In this document: positions 1 to 64,000 of the stretch, one piece after another
How positions within the stretch are numbered: position 1 is the stretch's first letter
Layout: each line of letters opens with the position of its first letter
DNA from: Pelodera strongyloides
Taxonomy: Eukaryota; Nematoda; Chromadorea; Rhabditida; Rhabditidae
Assembly (NCBI GenBank): GCA_036852015.1
Contig: JAANDG010000063.1
Location: 124,001-188,000 of the forward strand
Length of the DNA stretch: 64,000 nt
Reading direction: 5' to 3'
Position numbers and translations under genes: made by a program
Notes under the pieces: model-generated
Told to the model about the DNA's origin: nothing
The model's database searches: none
What the model saw: only the letters and a program-made list of their open reading frames with translations

Positions 1-349
1 GCTCTTTGTTTAAGTTTACCTGTGTACAATCAAACTAAAGTATAAAAACAAGGTGATTTTCTCGTGAACTGTGAACCCATCCCTTTAATAGTCTTTTTGC
101 CATTTTCTATTTGTTTATCGCTTTGACAACTGTTTTTCAATGTGTGCATTATTTAAATATCTTACAACCATAATTTAATGATCGTAACGATTTTTATTCG
201 TTGATTTTTTTCGCTGTATTTAATTGTAAGTTTTTCCAGTTTTGTTTATATTGTGCTCTGAATAAATATGTTTTTGTTGTTATGTATTGTACAGTAGTCG
301 GATTGGTAAGGTGGTAGGTAGTACGGGGTACGGTATGCTCGGTTTACGC

Positions 350-556
350 CCATTTCGCGCAATCGCCGCGCAACCCTCGCGCCATCGCCGCGCAACCCCC
401 GCGCCATCGCCGCGGACCACAGGCGGAATCGCCGCGCACCTGTGGCGCAAAGTGGATCCGCCGCCCCGCTGTGGCGGAGCCTCTTTTTACGCGCGGCGAT
501 GGCGCCAATGTTGCGCGGCGATGGCGCCAATGTTGCGCGGCGATGGCGCGAAGTTT
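350..556. repeat. GC-rich fold-back element with subterminal tandem repeats
   Basis: The left arm carries CGCGCCATCGCCGCGCAAC in repeated form and the right arm its reverse complement GTTGCGCGGCGATGGCGCG, also repeated. The roughly 200-bp element is far more GC-rich than its surroundings, as in a miniature fold-back transposon or satellite fragment. Confidence 0.75.
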
Positions 557-651
557 CACGTTGAATGTGTTTTGTAGAAAGTATGTATTCCATCTGAGCG
601 ATTTACTCTACTTGCTGTCATATTATGAAAATTTAAGTAGATGTAGGTTTG

Positions 652-708
652 TTACGTAAGTAAATTACATCTATGCTTACCAGGATAGATGTAATTTACT
701 AACGTAAA
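652..708. repeat. 23-bp inverted repeat (hairpin)
   Basis: Arms 652-674 and 686-708 (ATAGATGTAATTTACT[T/A]ACGTAA) match at 22 of 23 positions around an 11-nt loop. It could be the relic of a small MITE or a structured site; no gene is next to it. Confidence 0.8.
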
Positions 709-3700
709 GGTTACGTGACAGGCATAGATCTCTTGTACGTTGTGTTCACTTTCACACTGAAGGTGAATAATATGCGCAACAAGATTGTTTTGATAGCTCT
801 TTTCTTGCTTTATTATATGTTCTACTTTCTAACAAGAAAGTCTGTGTGACTGACACATGTTCATGAAAAGTTTCCTGTTCATTATTGAAGGCAAACTGCA
901 GATGACGTACCAGTCGCATCAAGAAACGGCAACAGGCTCTTCTAAGCAACAGGCCTAGAGGTTCATATCCACGTATTTATGTATTGAGATAATTATAATA
1001 TTACTTATGAGAAACGTATAGGGTCGCAAATGCATAGGAATCCAAATTTAACATTTCATAAGAGCTCCTTCTTTCTTTCTTGTTTTGAAAATAAATATTT
1101 TCGATATTTGTTTTGAAAATAAACATTTTTCCATCACTTTTAAACTATTTTGCTTAAATTCTGTGCATCGTTCGTTTTACTCGTTCTAGCCCGTCATCTG
1201 TTGTTGCTGTTTTCGAAAACGTGCTTAAGAATTCAGCCATGTAATGCATTTTTGTGAGGGTCGCCGGCGAAAAAAACGGCTAAATCGCAAACGAAGACGA
1301 AACTATGTAAGAAGAGCAATATCGAGTTACTTGAGGATGTTTGTGTGTCATTGAGCAACAAGTAAAAAATAGAGCAAGGAAATATAGCTTAAGAATAGAA
1401 ACAGTGATGTGGCATACCAGTCGAACAAACAGATCCCAAAAAAAGCCGTTCGTCAGGTAAACAAAGCATTCTGGATACTAAATTTATAGAAAAATGCATT
1501 GTTGAAGACAAAGTTTGGTGCACTTTCAGAATGCGAAACTCTGTGCATGACAAATAAGATTGGACTAAATCGAGAGATTTAGAGGCGAAAACACGCAAAA
1601 AAAAAAACTTTGTTCTGTGTATCATGAAGTTTTAGAAAGGACATCTGAACGCAATTATTCGCGCTTTTTATCATACGAGGATTACATACAATGTGTTTTC
1701 TTTCTTTCAAAAGTGCTTACTACTCGGAAGTATTAAGCTCCCAATGCTAGGCCTGAAATGGAACTCAAATCTCACCACCCGTTCATGGCTCTACAACATA
1801 TTAATCAAGAAGACACTAGTAAGCAAATACTTTCTGTGGGAAAATACTTTCTATGAAATTTAAAAACACAGACATAGATAATGAAACGAAAATACATGCA
1901 CAAAATTTTCAAAATAACTAGCGATATTAAAAAAAGATTTATTCAACTTAAAAGATATATTATCAAAAACCGGTTGAACTTACATTTGTCAGCAAAAATA
2001 TCGCTTCCTCTTCGGGAACTCCGTCTGGAACAGCAAGCGGATCCATTCCCGGAAAACTGAGGAGCTAGCATTTAATCTGAAGCAGTTACTGAACCTTAAC
2101 TGAATCTTAAGTTGGTTAAATAATAACTTCGGCGAAGAATATTAGTCGAATAAGACAAAAAAGAGCTACAGTTTCAAAGATTATCGTAATGTTGAGTTGT
2201 CGTAAAGGTCAGGTACACAAGAAGACATTGATTGAAATAAAGATTAAGAAGTTAGAATGTGCGAGAATTCTTTGTCAAATGCGATTCATTGCCATACAAG
2301 CGTGCTACTGGAAATGGCAAATCAAAGCATACGAAGAGGTAGAATATCTGTACGTTAGCAAAACGGGATTGCCGGGAAAAAATGTTGAAAATTCCAAGCA
2401 CATCAGGTTCCACTGATGAAATGTTGACCTCTGTTTGACTGTGCATTCAGAAGGGCCTGCCTTCAGAAGGAGTCGTTGTTCGGAGTGCTAGATACTTTGA
2501 AGGGATCCGCCCTCGATTCCATTCCACTCCAATGCCCTTCCATATTACGAAAGAATGGAGCAAATTTGACATAAGCACGGATAGAAGAGAACTATTGGGC
2601 AAAGAGATTCACGATGCAATACACTACACGAGGATTTCAAGGAGAGGCAACAAAACTGAAAGATAATGCCCGACTTTATGGAACGGCGTTTTTTTCACAG
2701 AACAATGTTAATGCCGAGTTAGTTTGCCATCTACACTGATAAGATTTCAATCTCAATTAGGTACGTATTTACCGTTGATAGCAAATAAGGCGCATAGTTA
2801 ATTTATAATGACCATCGAATAAAGAAGCGCGTTTGAAGAAATTGAGGAATGCTTAATAAAGGCATATGATTACGGTAGAGTTGCGGATGTACTTGCCGAA
2901 CATGTATAAATAACAGAAATAAACAGGGGATTCCCCAAAAATATTTTTTTTTATACATTAATTTGTTGTCAATACAACAATGGGCCTAATTGTGAAGCAA
3001 TGCGTTTTTTGAGCTGATTGTTGATTTGTGAAAAAAAGATGATGGAAACATTATAAAAAACAATAGTTCGCCTTCTTGTGAAATTCAGCAAGCATATAGA
3101 AGAATTTCAACAGTTTGCACTGTAATTTCTGGGAAATCATGAATAAAGAAAGTATTATTACAAAAACATTTAGCGGTTCGCCCCCCGTCCCGGGTAGAAG
3201 GGAGAAGGGACATCACTGACATCAGTTGCTAGTTCAACTCAGTAGTAACGCGGGGTGTTTTTTATGCATGATCATGACAGGAATCACTACTGCAAACCCA
3301 CTAATTGTTTCATTTAGATTTATTTAGATACTAAGATACTGAAGCATTTTATGGATAATTTGAAGACCGTAAAACGAGATGTGTCACAAGCGTGGCGGCG
3401 GCTCTTATAAAGCGATTGCGGATGAAGTGCGGTAATAAAATGATGAGGCGAATGGTTATTTAGATTTGAGGGTAAGGTCACCCTGCACATGTGGCGCCCT
3501 CATGTGAGATACTCTCCGTTTTGCATTTATACCTCTTCTTTCTAAGTGAATTGTCGACTTGATTACTGAAAAGGCACGTAGAAATATTATTGCCCGACCA
3601 CGGTTCACGATTAAGATGTCAAAACGACGCACCAGTAAAGGCAGTTTCCTATTCATGCACTCGATTTGCGAACTGACACAATAATTAGCGTATATCAGAT

Positions 3701-6396
3701 CCTACTCTTTGTACGATAACACCATGGGTGATTGTTGGCGTTTCTCTTCTATGGGTCTGTGTTTCCAGTAAATTGCTTGTCATTAATTACACGGACTGAA
3801 TTAGAAAAACACATCTTGAGCATATGTTTTTGATTGTTTAACCGGATGCGCCACTGAACCAAAGATCGTTTAGTGTAATTGTTTTAAAAGTGTAGAATTC
3901 ATTGGGTGCATCCTTTGCTTCTTCTTGGAACACTGGTCATCAGGTTTCGATTTCCTGCGTACATTTATGATCGCGGACTGTTCTGGGCAATGATTGGTGA
4001 CCCCGCCTCCAGATACCGCGACTCCGCCCAACCAGCCAAAAATTCAAACTTGAACCCTAAGGAAGAAATGCATCGATGAACTTCTTTCATGTTCGTCAAC
4101 AAAATGGTTTATTAGAAACCGATCAACCCAGGTCTTTCCACCCCAATCAAGTGCACTGCAATTACTGTTCCCTGTGTTCATCCGTCATTTTCTATGATGT
4201 TTGTTGATAATGTGTTACTAGAGTGAAACATGTTTTATATTAGTGATTACCATACGAACCATACGGTATTCCAGGATGAAACATAGGATGAGGCGGCTCC
4301 CTTAGCAAATTAGCATTTGCAAAATTGCAGTAAAGAGTAACCCAGTCTTAAAGGGACGAGGTCACCGTTTTGGCCCTTATGTATCTTGGTATTTTTATTA
4401 TCTGCATAATTTATAAAGCATAATGTTGGGAAACTGTTTTGCAAGAAACGCAGCAACAGCGAGTAAAATGATTATGTGACTGATTACTGAATATATTCCC
4501 ATTCGAATTTGCTTAGCCCCGATTGACGTTAAAGGAGATCAGGATCGAATGTTCTGCACACTATCTTTCTGTTTCATTCGTAGGTGCGAAGTGGTGCTGG
4601 TCAGCAGATATTCGATATCTCTTGGCTATATGGCAGACTGACTTAGAAGAAGATAGAATAACAGACAGACAAACCGACCGACAATCACAACCCCCTCACC
4701 TTTGGGAACGGCCTGGCAAAATTATTAGATCACGTAGCCATCATAATGTTTAGCTACCGTATAGCTGATTTCGCTGCCTGTTACATTAAAATTCGATACG
4801 AAATCATGTAATGAAAGTCTAACTATTAGATTTGGGAGCATAGAAGTGATGAACACTGTTATAGGCTATAGGCAAACAGAATTTCCATATTTTCCGCGAA
4901 TTGGACAATTGGCATGGTAAATGTACTTTGTAGTTTGACAATTGCATTTGTGTGCCACCTCGCAAACTTTTCTCGATCGGTACCTTCATTTGGATATTAG
5001 TTGATTTACTTAATGTTCATTGCTTTTTTAAAGCAAGTATTATTAGTAATAGTACAAATACCAAAAATTAATATGTTATATAGGGTTTCTATGTAACTAC
5101 TGACTTTCTGCATTTTTCCTTTGAATTTGACTGTTGACAAGTTGTTACAACAAGGTTTATTTAGCTAGCATGCAGTACATTGAGTACTGCACATACTAAC
5201 AATTCACTGCCCATTTCGTTAATTGTGCCGTCACCCACTACAGTATCTCAATATCTCCAGCGTATATTTGCAACATGGTCGCTTTGATAACGAGCAGTCA
5301 GAAATCAAAAACGGTAGGTAGTTTCTCCTTCCGAGACCTCATTACTGTCCGGTCCAATGATGAATTTGGGGTGCTTTCTCAAATCAATCGATACAACAAA
5401 AGGCCCTTGAGACGAAGCAACGAAATTAATGGCCTTTCACGTGTAGTGGGTGCGACTGGCCCTAAGAGATTTGATGATACTCGTTTTATTTTACACACAA
5501 TTTCTTGTTCTGAACGGACTGTCCGTGTAGATCATTCGCGATAATTGTACAATATTGCTGCAATTTGTTTGCTAATACCCCTCACACGCCCGTTTACCTG
5601 TCTACCTTAAAGGGTGGTGTTTATCGATAATAAAGAGAAACACCACTCATTAAATGAATCTACATATTTTTGAATTAAATCCTATCTATTTTCTCAATTG
5701 TTCGCGTTGGTAAGACGAACCCTATTGGTACCTGGTTATTTTGGAAACTGTAGAAAAAAAACATTCAACTTCGTCAAAGATATTTCGATAATTTTGACTT
5801 TGATTAGACATTTTTGAGTAGACTAATAACCGAGGTGGATGTGCTTACTGGCAGCTTTACGTTGTGTTGTCTACGTGAAAACACTCTGTTTCTTAGTGTA
5901 CAGTACACCTTGCTATTTGAGACACCCTAGCTTCTTTGCCTTTGTGCGTAGGTTTTTTCGAGAGCTGCCAATTTTTTTACATGTGCCCAGCTTTGCCTAT
6001 GTCGTTTGTTGTTTTCTTTGTTTGATGTATACGTCTAATGTGACGTGCTCCAGAAGAACCCTAGATGAAACAACAATACTGTGCCAAAAAAACTCTGCAA
6101 TTTGCCTGTTTCTAGCAAGTGCCTAAAATTATCATTACCGTGTCGAAATATTAAGGTCTCCTGACCCACGTATTCCTAACTACCAATTGTCACTGTTCTA
6201 ATTGATTACAGTGAGTGGTCTTAATAGGCGGAATCGCACTTGCGATCAGGGTGGTCGCAGACTTGTCGTGTTTCCAAATATCCCCATGACCAGATCGTGT
6301 GCAATCGGCTGTCCTCACTATTATCGTGTTGGTTGCTCTCCAATTACTCACGGATTTTAGACAATTACTGATTAACAAGTCGGACTTTTCTACATT

Positions 6397-6415
6397 TCTA
6401 TTGCAGGTGCACGCA
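6397..6415 (+). promoter_or_regulatory. Likely trans-splice acceptor and 9-nt 5' UTR of him-4
   Basis: A pyrimidine-rich tract ends in AG at 6405-6406, nine bases before the ATG at 6416. No upstream coding exon is needed by the reading frame, so this is best read as a spliced-leader acceptor; a cis-spliced non-coding first exon is the alternative. Confidence 0.5.
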
Positions 6416-63965
<57,550 letters not shown>

Positions 63966-64000
63966 GTAAATAAAATTAGACTGTAGTGAAACCATATTCT

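Larger units (their letters stand above)
1..6396. other. 5' flank of hemicentin, no gene supported
   Basis: AT-rich non-coding sequence with a GC-rich fold-back element (350-556), a hairpin (652-708) and a short repeated A/T-rich motif at 1081-1128. Open frames of 60-95 codons exist but none shows splice context, a signal peptide or a recognisable domain. Promoter elements for him-4 presumably lie here. Confidence 0.6.

Noticed and set aside
246..659. Overlapping Arg/Ala-rich frames on both strands
   Set aside because: All arise from the GC-rich fold-back repeat.
5275..5544. 89-codon plus-strand frame in the hemicentin 5' flank
   Set aside because: No signal peptide, domain, flanking splice sites or recognisable similarity; length is within chance.

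Overview
The window is nematode genomic DNA. The evidence is short exons with GT/AG introns, (T)TTTCAG acceptors, AG sites placed right before start codons as in spliced-leader trans-splicing, AT-rich introns and a hemicentin gene. The many short introns mixed with kilobase-scale ones fit a clade V, strongylid-like parasite better than Caenorhabditis; this placement is inference from gene structure only.

One giant plus-strand gene dominates from about 6.4 kb to beyond the right edge: a hemicentin (him-4) orthologue. I can thread about 125 coding exons in phase. They encode a signal peptide, a von Willebrand A domain with an intact metal-binding motif, a conserved linker, 47 immunoglobulin (Ig) domains each with its two cysteines and core tryptophan, one non-Ig exon between Ig44 and Ig45, and the start of a post-Ig tail. 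No stop codon is reached; EGF-like and fibulin-type C-terminal modules would be expected to the right.

Three long hemicentin introns each hold a complete gene on the opposite strand. Gene A (about 21.1-22.5 kb) encodes a four-pass membrane protein with a perfect 75-bp in-frame tandem duplication near its end. Gene B (32.6-40.4 kb) encodes a 274-residue secreted or GPI-anchored protein made of two cysteine-rich modules like the membrane-proximal domain of ADAM10/ADAM17, with no protease. Gene C (55.3-56.2 kb) encodes a 114-residue secreted protein. For B and C the exon lengths sum exactly to an open frame.

The most unusual point in hemicentin itself is at 49.7 kb. After Ig36 the frame stays open through the splice donor for another 256 codons, encoding a basic Gln/Thr/Tyr/Pro-rich tail before a stop, which suggests a truncated alternative isoform. 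Other oddities are an 84-nt in-frame optional intron, a probable GC-AG intron, two independent 26-nt duplications of 3' splice sites and an array of repeated 5' splice sites.

The first 6.4 kb holds no gene I can support, only a GC-rich fold-back element and a small hairpin. The large introns hold microsatellites and tandem duplications.
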